A DNA stretch of 57,853 nucleotides from Amycolatopsis sp. (GTDB lineage: Bacteria > Actinomycetota > Actinomycetes > Mycobacteriales > Pseudonocardiaceae). The translations under genes and the position numbers were made by a program. Each line of letters starts with the position of its first letter. Within the stretch, counting starts at the first letter, position 1. Below are positions 8,334 to 17,940 of the stretch, piece by piece. The stretch spans positions 1-57,853 of the forward strand of contig NZ_JAODNM010000174.1 in assembly GCF_025464955.1 (NCBI RefSeq), written 5' to 3'. The notes under the pieces are model-generated. The model searched no databases. It was given only the letters and a program-made list of their open reading frames with translations, and was not told where the DNA came from.

Positions 8334-9962
8334 GTGACCGTCAGCGAACCCAGCACTCGACCGATCACCCGGTCGCCGGTGCGGTTGGACTTCGCGGAAC
8401 CGCTGGACGCCGGGGAGCGGCACGCACTCGGCGTGGTCCGGCGGCTGGGCACGGTCGGCGCGCTGTTCCTGGCGATCGGTTCGCTCGGGGCCGGGGCCGC
8501 GCCGGTACTGAACCCGGTGCAGACCCTCCCGGTGCTGCGGCTGTTCGTCCGCATCCCCACCGTCTCCCTCGCCGTCGCGTTCGCCGGGATGGCGATGCTG
8601 GTCATCGGCTGGCTGATGCTGGGCCGGTTCGCCCGGCCCGGACGCCCTCGGCTGGCCAGCAACCGGCAGATGAGCCGCACGCTGATGATGTGGCTGACGC
8701 CGTTGCTCGTCATCCCGCCGCTGTTCTCCCGCGACGTCTACGCCTACCTCGCGCAGAGCGAGATCGTGCACCGCGGACTCGACCCGTACTCCCTCGGCCC
8801 GGCGCAGGCGCTCGGGGTTGGTGACCCACTCACCATGGGCGTGTCCAGCATGTGGCGGGACACGTCGCCGCCCTACGGCCCGCTGTACCTGAGGGTCGGC
8901 GGCTGGCTGGCCGGCATCTCCGGTGACCACATCGCGGTCGGCGTCCTCCTGCACCGGGTGCTCGCGCTGGCCGGAGTGGCGCTGATGGTCTGGGCGATGC
9001 CGAGGCTGGCCCGGCGGTTCGGCGTGCAGCCGGTCACCGCGCTGTGGCTCGGCGCGCTCAACCCGCTCGTGCTGTTCCATCTGGTCGCGGGCGCGCACAA
9101 CGACGCACTGGGGATCGGGCTGATGATGGCGGGGCTCGAACTCGGCCTCCGGCGCCTGCCGATCCGCGTCAAGGGCGACACCCCGCCGCCACTGGCGCAG
9201 GGCGAGCTGCTGTTCATCGCGCTCGGGACGTCGGTGATCACAATCGGCGTCGCGGTGAAGCTCTACGCGATCTTGGCGCTGCCCTTCTTCACCGTGATGG
9301 TGGCCAGGCGCTGGCACGGCAAACTGATCGACCTGTTTCGTGCGGGCGCGGCGATGTTCGCGGTGTTTGCCGTGGTACTGGTCGCGGCCTGCCTCGGCTC
9401 CGGCCTCGGGTTCGGCTGGCTGAGCAACCTCGGCACGCCCGGACTGGTCCGCGCCTGGATCTCACCGATCGCCGAGCTCGCCAACGTCGGCGGTGTCCTC
9501 GGGATCGCGCTCGGCCTCGGAAACCACACCGACGCGCTGGTGCCCATCATCGGCACGCTCGGCTACGTGCTGGCCGCCGCGATCACGGCGAAGTTCCTCT
9601 GGGACAGCTTCAAGTGGCGCTACCGGCCGATCATCGGGCTCGGGGTCTCGCTCGGCGCGGTGATGGTCCTGCAGATCGCGCTGCAGCCGTGGTACCTGCT
9701 GTGGGCGGTCGTGCCGCTCGCGGCGGCGGCCGGGACGTCCCGATTTCGCGTCGCGGCGACGGTGATCAGTGCCGTGCTCGCGTTCGTCGACTTCCCCAAT
9801 GGCGGCACCTACGGCGACCATGCGTACGTCGTCCCGCAGGCGTACGTAGCCGGGGGAATTGTCGTCGCACTCGCCCTGGTCGTCGTCCGACTGTCCGCGC
9901 CGACACTCCTCCGCCGCCCGGAGCGCCAGACGCCGGTCACTCTCGAGGTCTTCGAAACGTGA
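8334..9962 (+). CDS. polyprenol-phosphomannose-dependent alpha-1,6-mannosyltransferase, MptB-like
   Basis: Integral membrane GT-C glycosyltransferase of 542 aa with roughly a dozen hydrophobic segments. The FSRDVYAYLAQSE motif near residue 130 in an early extracytoplasmic loop, and the following DPYSLGP, match the MptA/MptB family. That family extends the alpha-1,6-mannan core of lipomannan/lipoarabinomannan using polyprenyl-phosphate-mannose outside the membrane. GTG start at 8334, with 93 bp holding the pgl hairpin upstream. It stands alone on the plus strand; the 151 bp to the next gene suggest separate transcription. Assignment to MptB rather than MptA is by overall resemblance only. Confidence 0.85.
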   Translation: MTVSEPSTRPITRSPVRLDFAEPLDAGERHALGVVRRLGTVGALFLAIGSLGAGAAPVLNPVQTLPVLRLFVRIPTVSLAVAFAGMAMLVIGWLMLGRFARPGRPRLASNRQMSRTLMMWLTPLLVIPPLFSRDVYAYLAQSEIVHRGLDPYSLGPAQALGVGDPLTMGVSSMWRDTSPPYGPLYLRVGGWLAGISGDHIAVGVLLHRVLALAGVALMVWAMPRLARRFGVQPVTALWLGALNPLVLFHLVAGAHNDALGIGLMMAGLELGLRRLPIRVKGDTPPPLAQGELLFIALGTSVITIGVAVKLYAILALPFFTVMVARRWHGKLIDLFRAGAAMFAVFAVVLVAACLGSGLGFGWLSNLGTPGLVRAWISPIAELANVGGVLGIALGLGNHTDALVPIIGTLGYVLAAAITAKFLWDSFKWRYRPIIGLGVSLGAVMVLQIALQPWYLLWAVVPLAAAAGTSRFRVAATVISAVLAFVDFPNGGTYGDHAYVVPQAYVAGGIVVALALVVVRLSAPTLLRRPERQTPVTLEVFET

Positions 9963-10113
9963 ACCTGTCACTCGATCTGGTGACGCTGGGTGAAACTAAC
10001 CGCCTTCTCACAGCTGTTCGTTAGCATCCGCACATTTGTTTGGCTCCACGCGTCCCGTTCGGGTGGCTCGGCACTCTCCTGTGCAAGTCCACAAGACGAG
10101 TGAGGTCCAAGCG

Positions 10114-11316
10114 ATGAGCACAGAGGGACTCTCCATTCCAGGCATATCGGTCGGCAGTCCGGGCACCGGCGCGGCTGATCGAGCGCGGCGGATGGCCGCG
10201 TTCAGGTCTTTCCCACTGTTCCAACGACCCGCACTGCAGTCACTGGCCCTCGACGCGGCCGCGCTCATGCTGGCGGTGCTCGACGTCTGGCTGGTCATCC
10301 CGACCAAGGCCCAGCCGTACTCGATCTACCTCTCCGGCATCGCCTGCGGCGCGATCCTCTTCCGGCGGAAGCTCCCGTTCATCGCCGTCCTGGTCGCCGT
10401 CCCCGGCTTCTTCGCCGGCTGGTCCCAGCTCGCGGCCATGATCACGCTCAGCATGCTCGCCACCCGCAAGCAGCTGCACTGGCAGACCTGGACCGGCGCC
10501 GTGCTCGTCTGGATCTGCCGATTCGTCCAGTGGCCGTTCAGCGAGTTCACCGCATTGAGCTGGCGCGAGCACTTCCTCGACGGCATCTATGGAGTCCTGG
10601 TGGCCGGCATGCCGGTGGCGCTGGGGCTGCTGATCGGCGCTCGCACCGAACTCTCGGCGAAACTCGCCGAGCTGGCAGCGAGCCGCGACCGCGAACACCG
10701 GTTCCACGCCGACGCCGTGCGAGCCGAGGAACGGGCGCGGTTGGCGCGGGAGATGCACGACGTCGTGTCTCACCAGATCACTCTCATCGCCATGCAGGCG
10801 GGGGCGCTCCAAGCTTCTTCGACCGACCCGCAGGCCCTGCAGACCGCACGGGTCATCCGGCAGCTGAGCACTCGAACACTGGAAGAACTCCGGTCACTGG
10901 TGAGCGTGCTGCGCTCCGGCTCGGAGGACGACGGCCCCAGCCACGGCATCGGGGAGCTCGACGTGCTCATCCGGGCCTCTGACGTGCCCGTGCACCTCAG
11001 TGTCGAACAACTTCCGGAGACACTCCCCAAGCAGGTGTCCGCGGCCGCTTACCGGACCGTTCAGGAGTGCCTGACGAACGTCCACAAGCACGCCCCGGGC
11101 GCTGCCGCGACGGTGCGCATCCACCACGACCGCGACGGCCTCCGCGTGGAGGTCCGCAATGAACGCTCCGGGCAGTCGGTGAGCGGCCTACCCTCGGGCG
11201 GCCACGGGCTGACCGGGCTGGCCGAACGCGCCCGTCTGCTGGGCGGCAGTTTCGAAACGAAGGACACCGAGGACGGCGGCTTCCGCGTACGCGCCCGCTA
11301 CCCCCTCGACCACTGA
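10114..11316 (+). CDS. DesK/NarX-type sensor histidine kinase (orphan)
   Basis: Membrane sensor kinase with about five transmembrane helices (residues 40-170), a short coiled linker, then HisKA_3 with phosphoacceptor His at about 215 in the motif REMHDVVSHQ. A HATPase_c domain follows, with N-box NVHKHAPG near 320 and GGHGLTGLAER near the end. This type normally phosphorylates a NarL/LuxR-family regulator, but no regulator gene lies beside it: a mannosyltransferase precedes it and terminators follow. I chose the ATG at 10114, which removes 26 unlikely residues and leaves an AGG-type ribosome site. The ligand is unknown. Confidence 0.9.
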   Translation: MSTEGLSIPGISVGSPGTGAADRARRMAAFRSFPLFQRPALQSLALDAAALMLAVLDVWLVIPTKAQPYSIYLSGIACGAILFRRKLPFIAVLVAVPGFFAGWSQLAAMITLSMLATRKQLHWQTWTGAVLVWICRFVQWPFSEFTALSWREHFLDGIYGVLVAGMPVALGLLIGARTELSAKLAELAASRDREHRFHADAVRAEERARLAREMHDVVSHQITLIAMQAGALQASSTDPQALQTARVIRQLSTRTLEELRSLVSVLRSGSEDDGPSHGIGELDVLIRASDVPVHLSVEQLPETLPKQVSAAAYRTVQECLTNVHKHAPGAAATVRIHHDRDGLRVEVRNERSGQSVSGLPSGGHGLTGLAERARLLGGSFETKDTEDGGFRVRARYPLDH

Positions 11317-11336
11317 CTCTCCCCTGCGTCCCCCAA

Positions 11337-11374
11337 CCCTCAGGGGCACCTTCCGCCGAAGGTGCCCCTGAGGG
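11337..11374 (+). terminator. 17-bp terminator hairpin after the histidine kinase
   Basis: Perfect 17-bp stem (11337-11353 with 11358-11374) with a CGCC loop, followed by CTTTTC. The stem contains GGGGCACCTTC, similar to hairpins at 28399 and 50719. A good rho-independent terminator for the upstream kinase. Confidence 0.85.
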
Positions 11375-11393
11375 CTTTTCGGGACACACAAAA

Positions 11394-11444
11394 CGACTCG
11401 GGGGACCCCTGTACGAATGATTCGTACAGGGGTCCCCCGAGTCG
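11394..11444. terminator. 24-bp perfect palindrome between convergent genes
   Basis: Arms 11394-11417 and 11421-11444 are perfectly complementary around a TGA loop, with CGACTCGGGGG at the outer end. It lies 20 bp after the first hairpin and 17 bp from the convergent rbpA stop, so it most likely terminates rbpA transcription from the minus strand and may work both ways. Confidence 0.75.
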
Positions 11445-11461
11445 GATGAAACGGTGAAGCT

Positions 11462-11803
11462 CTAGATCTCCCGGCGCTCACGGAGACGCTGGAGTGCCTC
11501 GGCGAGGATCGCTTCGCCATCAGCGTCACTCCGGCGTTCCTTCACATAAGCCAGGTGAGTCTTGTACGGCTCGGTGCGCGGAGCGGCGGGAGGGTTTTTC
11601 TCGTCCTGCCCTCCCGGGAGACCGCAGCGAGGACAATCCCATTCGACCGGGATCTCCGCTTCCTTCGCGAAGGAAGGCTGTGCCTCGTGCCCGTTCGCAC
11701 ACCAATAGGAAATCCGGTTGCGGGGAGCGGACTCGCCGCGCTCCGACTCACCGATAGGACCGGCACCGACTCTGGTGCCACGAATCGCGTTACCGCCAAC
11801 CAT
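11462..11803 (-). CDS. rbpA: RNA polymerase-binding protein RbpA
   Basis: Actinobacterial transcription factor that binds the housekeeping sigma factor and core polymerase and stabilises open promoter complexes. The 113-aa protein shows the expected order: N-terminal tail with GGNAIRGTRVG, the core domain with CANGH and CPRCG (zinc-ribbon-like cysteines at about 35 and 57), then the basic linker/sigma-interaction helix (THLAYVKERRSDADGEAIL). ATG start preceded by GAGGG. It lies just downstream of secG on the same strand, separated by 55 bp. Confidence 0.93.
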   Translation of the reverse strand: MVGGNAIRGTRVGAGPIGESERGESAPRNRISYWCANGHEAQPSFAKEAEIPVEWDCPRCGLPGGQDEKNPPAAPRTEPYKTHLAYVKERRSDADGEAILAEALQRLRERREI

Positions 11804-11858
11804 GAACCCTCACACCTAAGGAATCGGCGGCGCGCCCCCCATAGGCACGCCGAAACAC

Positions 11859-12089
11859 TTAAACCTTGAGCAGGAGCCCAAGGCCGACGATGCTGATCAA
11901 CCAGACCGCACCCAGGAGCAGGGTGATCCGGTCGAGGTTCTTCTCGGCCACGCTGGAGCCGGACAGGCTGGATGCCATGCCGCCACCGAACAGCGACGAA
12001 AGACCGCCCCCGCGTCCTCGGTGCAGCAGGACGGCTATCACCAGCAGCGTGCTGGTGGCGATCAACAGGATTTGCAGGAACAGCTTCAT
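11859..12089 (-). CDS. secG: preprotein translocase subunit SecG
   Basis: Small integral membrane subunit of the SecYEG channel. The 76-aa protein has two transmembrane helices (residues 2-22 and about 55-75) flanking the glycine-rich loop HRGRGGGLSSLFGGG, typical of SecG. I chose the ATG at 12089, preceded by a GAGGA ribosome site; the longer open frame upstream is not conserved-looking. It lies 55 bp after tpiA, the usual actinobacterial position at the end of gap-pgk-tpi-secG. Confidence 0.93.
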   Translation of the reverse strand: MKLFLQILLIATSTLLVIAVLLHRGRGGGLSSLFGGGMASSLSGSSVAEKNLDRITLLLGAVWLISIVGLGLLLKV

Positions 12090-12144
12090 CTCATCCTCGC
12101 TGTGTGACGGGCCGAACACGCAGATTACCCGATAGTGGCCTCGA

Positions 12145-12930
12145 TCAGGGCAGCGGCCCACCAGCGGCAAGCGCGCAGAGTTTGGTGAACTCGTCGGCGT
12201 CGAGACTGGCACCACCGACGAGTGCCCCGTCGACATTCTCCTGGGCGACCAATTCACTCACGTTGTTGGCCTTGGCGGAACCCCCATAAAGGACCCTGAC
12301 CTCGGCCGCGACGTCGGCGCCGTACTTTTCGGCCAGTGCCGCACGCAGCGCCGCGCACACCTCTTCGGCGTCGGCCGGGGTCGCCACCTTGCCCGTGCCG
12401 ATTGCCCAAACGGGCTCGTAGGCGATGACCACAGTGCGCACCTGCTCGGCTTTGAGCCCCTTGAGGCCCGCGGCAAGCTGGTCGGTGGTGTGCTGAATCT
12501 GGCCGCCGGCCTCGCGCACGTCGAGCTTCTCGCCGACGCAGAGGATCGGCGAGATGCCGTGCTTGAGCGCCGCCTTGACCTTCTTGTTGACGAGCTCGTC
12601 GTCCTCGCCGTGGATCTCACGCCGCTCGGAGTGACCCACGGTGACGAAGGAGCAGCCGAGCTTCGCGAGCATGACACCCGAGATGTCCCCGGTGAAAGCA
12701 CCCGAGTCGTTCGGCGACAGGTCCTGCGCGCCGTAGGTCAGCGGCATCTTGTCACCGTCGGTGAGAGTCTGCACGCTGCGGATGTCGGTGAACGGCGGAA
12801 GCACCGTCACGTCGACCTTCGCGTAGTACTTCTCCGGCAGCGTGAACGCGATCTTCTGGACGAGCGCGATGGCCTCGAGGTGGTTGAGGTTCATCTTCCA
12901 GTTGCCCGCGATGAGCACCTTACGAGCCAC
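12145..12930 (-). CDS. tpiA: triosephosphate isomerase
   Basis: Interconverts dihydroxyacetone phosphate and glyceraldehyde-3-phosphate. Visible catalytic motifs: GNWKMN (Lys near 11), VGHSERR (His near 101), AYEPVWAIGTGK (catalytic Glu near 171) and LYGGSAKANN phosphate loop. The 261-aa length is normal. GTG start shares one base with the pgk TAG stop (TAGTG), so translation is coupled. Confidence 0.97.
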   Translation of the reverse strand: MARKVLIAGNWKMNLNHLEAIALVQKIAFTLPEKYYAKVDVTVLPPFTDIRSVQTLTDGDKMPLTYGAQDLSPNDSGAFTGDISGVMLAKLGCSFVTVGHSERREIHGEDDELVNKKVKAALKHGISPILCVGEKLDVREAGGQIQHTTDQLAAGLKGLKAEQVRTVVIAYEPVWAIGTGKVATPADAEEVCAALRAALAEKYGADVAAEVRVLYGGSAKANNVSELVAQENVDGALVGGASLDADEFTKLCALAAGGPLP

Positions 12931-14144
12931 TACTTGCTCTCCTCAAGAACCGAAACCCCGGGCAGTTCCTTGCCTTCGAGGTACTCCAGCGACGCGCCGC
13001 CACCGGTGGAAATGTGCGAGAACCCGTCTTCGGGCAGGCCGAGCTGCCGGACCGCGGCGGCGGAGTCGCCACCGCCGACCACGGTGAACGCGCTCGAGGC
13101 GACGAGGGCCTCGGCGACGGCACGGGTGCCGCCCGAGAACGCCTCGAACTCGAACACGCCCATCGGACCGTTCCAGAACACGGTCTTCGCGTCGGCCAGC
13201 TTGCCGGCGAAGAGCTCGCGCGTCTTCGGGCCGATGTCGAGGCCCTGCCTGTCGGCGGGGATCGCGTCGGCGTCGACGATCTTGATGTCGGCGTCGGGCT
13301 TGAAGTCGTCGGCGGCGAGGAAGTCGACCGGGAGAACCAGGTCCACGCCGCGCTTCTCGGCCTCGACGAGGAAGCCCTTGACCTGGTCCAGCTGGTCGGC
13401 CTGCAGCAGCGACTGGCCGACCTCGTGGCCCTGAGCCTTGAGGAAGGTGTACGCCATGCCGCCGCCGATGAGCAGCCTGTCGACTTTGCTCAGCAGGTTG
13501 GCGATGACGCCCAGCTTGTCCGAGACCTTCGCGCCGCCGAGGACGACGACGTACGGGCGGGACAGCTCGTCAGTCAGCTTCTTGAGCACCTCGACCTCGG
13601 CCAGCACAAGACCGCCCGCGTACGCCGGAAGCGCCCGCGCGATCTCGTAGACCGAAGCCTGCTTGCGGTGCACGACGCCGAAGCCGTCCGACACGAACGC
13701 GCCACCGGGGACCAGCGCGGCGAGCTCGGCGGCCAGCTCGGCCCGCTCGGACTCGACCTTGCTGGTCTCACGGGCGTCGAACCGGACGTTCTCGAGCAGC
13801 GCGACCTGGCCGTCGGCGAGCGCGCCGACGGTGGCCTTGGCCGACTCTCCGACGAGGTCGCCGGCGAGCGCGACGTCGGCGCCCAGCAGCTCGGAAAGCC
13901 GCGTGGCGACCGGGCTCAGCGAGAACTTCGGGTCCGGCTCGCCCTTGGGGCGGCCGAGGTGAGCCGTGACGACGACCTTGGCGCCCGCCTCGGCGAGCTT
14001 CTTGATCGTCGGCACCGCGGCGCGCACGCGGCCGTCGTCGGTGATGGTCTGCCCGTCCAGCGGGACGTTCAGGTCGGAGCGTACGAGTACGAGCCGACCT
14101 GAAACGCCCTCGCCGAGCAGGTCATCGAGGTTTTTCAGAGCCAT
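12930..14144 (-). CDS. pgk: phosphoglycerate kinase
   Basis: Transfers phosphate from 1,3-bisphosphoglycerate to ADP. Signature motifs: VRSDLNVPL near residue 21, HLGRPKGE near 62, LLENVRF near 115, and the ATP-site GGGDSAAAV near the C-terminus. 404 aa, normal. ATG start only 4 nt after the gap stop; part of gap-pgk-tpiA. Confidence 0.97.
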   Translation of the reverse strand: MALKNLDDLLGEGVSGRLVLVRSDLNVPLDGQTITDDGRVRAAVPTIKKLAEAGAKVVVTAHLGRPKGEPDPKFSLSPVATRLSELLGADVALAGDLVGESAKATVGALADGQVALLENVRFDARETSKVESERAELAAELAALVPGGAFVSDGFGVVHRKQASVYEIARALPAYAGGLVLAEVEVLKKLTDELSRPYVVVLGGAKVSDKLGVIANLLSKVDRLLIGGGMAYTFLKAQGHEVGQSLLQADQLDQVKGFLVEAEKRGVDLVLPVDFLAADDFKPDADIKIVDADAIPADRQGLDIGPKTRELFAGKLADAKTVFWNGPMGVFEFEAFSGGTRAVAEALVASSAFTVVGGGDSAAAVRQLGLPEDGFSHISTGGGASLEYLEGKELPGVSVLEESK

Positions 14145-14148
14145 GGAT

Positions 14149-15153
<1,005 letters not shown>

Positions 15154-15310
15154 TGCTGTAACTCCTCTGAAACTCGACCGGTGTGTTTACACCGAGAAGA
15201 TCTGCTGGGGTTCCAGTCGCAACACTAGCGTGCTGGACTGGGGCGCTCGGACTGCCCCGAAGGGACAGTAGTGAGACTTGCATCATGACCCTCACCAGGT
15301 CAAGAATCGA

Positions 15311-16489
15311 TCAAGAAGACAAGGTTTTCTCGAGTGGCGTACGGAACTTCGGGATCACTCTGGTGGTGCCGAACCACTCTTCGAGGTGGTTCGCTTCGGC
15401 CGTTATAGCCGCCTCGACGTCGGCGCCGACGTCTTCCAGTAGCCGGTACACCACCTCGCCCGAGGCGCGCTGCGCCCAGGCGCCGACGATCCGGCCGTCC
15501 GAGAGGATCGTGGGACCGATGTTGCCGGTGCGGTCGAACAGCGGTTCGCGGTGGGCGCCGAGGTAGAAGTCCCGCTGCTGCCAGCCCATCGGCGTCGGGT
15601 CGAGGGCGGGCAGCAGCGCGACCCACGGATTGGGGACCACCGTCGGCTCGACGTCGTCCGGGAGCACGAGGCACGCGACGCCGTCGACGTCCACCTCGAC
15701 CGGCCCGATCTCGGCGAGCGACTTGGTGGTCTGGCCGGCCGTCCAGCCCGTCCACCAGCGCAGATCGGTGACCGGCGCCGGCCCGAAAGCGAAGAGCCAG
15801 CGACGGGCCAGTTCGGTGCGCGCGGCCTCGGCGGACAGCTCGGGGAGCCCGCCCGGAAGCCAGTCCTCGACCGTCGACCATTCGTACTGGGTGCTGATCC
15901 ACGAGCCGCGCGGACGGCCGCGCACGATGCGGCCGTCGACGGCGAGCTGAAACAACACCCGGCTGGTCACACCGCCGATCGACTCGTACGGCTTGCCCTT
16001 CGCCATGATCAGCTGCTGCCGCAGCCGGGGCTCGTCCGCGGAGAGCTGCTGGGCGGTGGCTGTGCCCCGCGCCGACAGGGCGGCCGCAGCGGACTCCTCG
16101 ACCTCGGCGAGCCACGCATCGGCGTCGGCGACGTTGTCCGGGTAGCCCTGGGTGGACAGGTGCCCGACGAGGAGCTTGCGCTGTTTCTTGGCGATGTCGG
16201 CCGAGCACGCGGCTTGGACGACCGGCGCGAGTGACCGGCTGACGACGAACATCGTCCGCCGCATCCCGAGCATCCGCAGCAGCGACTTGTCTTCGTACAG
16301 GGCGCGCCCGACTTCGCCCACGACCTCGCACCTCGCCCTGGCCCGCACGGCGAGGTACACCGTGGCCGGGTCCGTGGCATGCAGCGCCACAACCGCGTCC
16401 GCGGCCTCCTCCGGGCTCGCTCCCCTGTTCGCGAGGCCATGGCGCACGCCCAACCTCGCCCGCCGCTCGCCGATCCCGAATCTCCGCAC
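15311..16489 (-). CDS. HTH_42 winged-helix protein, YcaQ/AlkZ DNA-glycosylase superfamily
   Basis: A 392-aa protein of the HTH_42 (formerly DUF1006) family, which includes the DNA crosslink/bulky-adduct glycosylases AlkZ and YcaQ. The N-terminal winged-helix region carries VALHATDPATVY near residues 34-45, where characterised glycosylases have a catalytic QxQ or QxD motif; here the aligned residues look like H37-A38-T39. The C-terminal half has the family's beta-rich part (ALLPALDPTPMGW, FDRTGNIGPTIL). It stands alone, 157 bp upstream of gap on the same strand. It may be a non-catalytic or differently acting paralogue; function is unproven. Confidence 0.75.
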   Translation of the reverse strand: MRRFGIGERRARLGVRHGLANRGASPEEAADAVVALHATDPATVYLAVRARARCEVVGEVGRALYEDKSLLRMLGMRRTMFVVSRSLAPVVQAACSADIAKKQRKLLVGHLSTQGYPDNVADADAWLAEVEESAAAALSARGTATAQQLSADEPRLRQQLIMAKGKPYESIGGVTSRVLFQLAVDGRIVRGRPRGSWISTQYEWSTVEDWLPGGLPELSAEAARTELARRWLFAFGPAPVTDLRWWTGWTAGQTTKSLAEIGPVEVDVDGVACLVLPDDVEPTVVPNPWVALLPALDPTPMGWQQRDFYLGAHREPLFDRTGNIGPTILSDGRIVGAWAQRASGEVVYRLLEDVGADVEAAITAEANHLEEWFGTTRVIPKFRTPLEKTLSS

Positions 16490-16821
16490 GGATCAGTCGT
16501 ACCAGGCGACACCGACATTCCGGCGCGCCACCTTCACGGCGTAAGGCGTACTCAACTAGGCCTTCACACCGTCTCTGCCCTACCGAGAGTGCCTTCGGGA
16601 GCCCCAGCAGTCACATCGCCATCACCAGCGCCACCTGCACGGCGTGACGGGCCCTCAGTTCCGCTACCAGCGCCATTCGCCCCGGTCCTTGCTGCTGTGG
16701 ACAGAACCGACCACCCCGACCTCCTCAAGTTCCAGGCATTGGCGTTCAACGCCATAAGGGTGGCCTTGAGGGGTATTCGAAGCCGCACGCACCGAATCAG
16801 CAGTCACACCGGCGGAGGAAG
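16490..16821. other. 332-bp non-coding gap
   Basis: Open frames exist on both strands, but none has a convincing start, ribosome site or family resemblance. The only structure I see is a 7-bp hairpin with one-base loop at 16740-16754 (TGGCGTT/AACGCCA), in front of a GCCATAAGGGTGGCCTTGAG stretch. It should contain the promoter of the HTH_42 gene and the 3' end of the lipoprotein transcript. Confidence 0.4.
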
Positions 16822-17376
16822 CTACTTCGGCAGCCGGGGCTCGACTATGTAGGCGATCTTCCCCGCGACATCGCACGCGGTGCCGACCAGGCCGACGACA
16901 CTGACGTCTACGCGCGTCTTGTCGGTCATCTTCAGCCGAATCACGCAGTCTCCAGCGGCCGGGTCCGCCGATTGGACGGCCGGCCGGCCGTTCACGTCAG
17001 CACTCTGCCCGGTAGGCCCGTCGTTGATCCCGGCGTTGTCCCGGACGCCGACACTAACCCCGTAGCCGGGATCGCCGACATGCGTCAAATGCACCTTCCA
17101 CGAGCACATCCGAAGATCGGAGAGCGTCTCCGGCTTACCGTCTTCGAAGGTGCCGAACTGAGTGAGATCGGCTGGTTTCAGGATCGCGCAGGGGTCGATC
17201 GCAGCAACCGAAGGCTGCCCGGCGGTCGATCCACTGGGGCTCGTAGCAGCCGGACTACTGCTCGACGGCACCGGCGAGGCACTCCCCTGCTGGCTGCTCG
17301 AACACGCGCTGACGGACAAAATTGCGAATCCGAGCAGGAACGGCAGGGCAGCCCGCCGCGTCGCTTTCCTCATCAT
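16822..17376 (-). CDS. DUF3558-type lipoprotein
   Basis: Exported 184-aa lipoprotein. The N-terminus is a lipoprotein signal: basic MMRKATRR, hydrophobic stretch, then lipobox VSAC with the lipidated Cys near residue 28. A Ser/Pro/Thr-rich linker follows, then a compact domain with DPCAILKPADL, CSWKVHL and CVIRLKMTDKTRVDV. Start at the first of two ATGs at 17376. The cysteine spacing and the DPC motif fit DUF3558, common in Pseudonocardiales and often next to ESX-like genes. It lies 11 bp after the ESX-like gene. Function unknown. Confidence 0.8.
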   Translation of the reverse strand: MMRKATRRAALPFLLGFAILSVSACSSSQQGSASPVPSSSSPAATSPSGSTAGQPSVAAIDPCAILKPADLTQFGTFEDGKPETLSDLRMCSWKVHLTHVGDPGYGVSVGVRDNAGINDGPTGQSADVNGRPAVQSADPAAGDCVIRLKMTDKTRVDVSVVGLVGTACDVAGKIAYIVEPRLPK

Positions 17377-17387
17377 GATCGGAGAAC

Positions 17388-17849
17388 TTAGGCCAACGGC
17401 TTCTTCAACGAATCCTGAGCGCCCTCTTCGACTCCCTGATAGCGGCCGGATGCTCGTTCCAAGGCTTCCCCGACCTGCTGAAGGATCGTGTCGAACTGCT
17501 CCAGCACCACATTGGCGGAACCCGGCTGGCCACTGCCGCCCTTCTGCACATGGGTAGCGACCTCGTAGCCATAAGGGTGGCTTCCCAGTTGCGGTGCCTG
17601 TTCCAACGCAGATCCGGTAATTTGCAAATCCTGTAAGTCGCCACGCAGTTCGCGGATGGCGTCGAGCATGGGCTTGACGCCCTCTTCGGTGATGGTGAAG
17701 CCGCCGCTTTTGACGGAGTCGACGAGCTTGCCCGCTTCTGACTTCGCGCTCGCGACGGCGTCGGCGCTGAGCCCCGCGCTGAACGGGTCGATGACCGACG
17801 CCAAGCTCGGTGGTGCGCCTGAAGAATTCAGGTCCCTCAACTCGACCAT
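17388..17849 (-). CDS. ESX/WXG100-like helical protein
   Basis: A 153-aa protein, mostly helical, with no signal peptide and no membrane segment. Alpha-helical stretches at about residues 20-75 and 110-150 and the motif SGRYQGVEEG near the C-terminus resemble actinobacterial type VII-secretion-associated proteins encoded before DUF3558 lipoproteins. I prefer the ATG at 17849, which has a GGGGG ribosome-site-like run 7 nt upstream; a GTG at 17879 would add 10 residues but lacks one. No classical WXG motif is visible, so the family call is tentative. It lies 91 bp after the SMC-like gene. Confidence 0.6.
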   Translation of the reverse strand: MVELRDLNSSGAPPSLASVIDPFSAGLSADAVASAKSEAGKLVDSVKSGGFTITEEGVKPMLDAIRELRGDLQDLQITGSALEQAPQLGSHPYGYEVATHVQKGGSGQPGSANVVLEQFDTILQQVGEALERASGRYQGVEEGAQDSLKKPLA

Positions 17850-17940
17850 GCGTCGCCCCCGATCGTCGCTGTCCGTCACTAGCCGTCGTTAGACGAACCA
17901 GGGTAGCGCAAGGTTCCGACACGAATCAGCACTTCGGGAA

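Noticed and set aside
9967..9984. GTCAC-n8-GTGAC inverted repeat after the MptB-like gene
   Set aside because: Only 5-bp arms, next to the stop codon; too weak to call an operator or a terminator.
16564..16788. 74-aa minus-strand ORF in the gap after the HTH_42 gene
   Set aside because: No ribosome site, no family resemblance and low-complexity composition.
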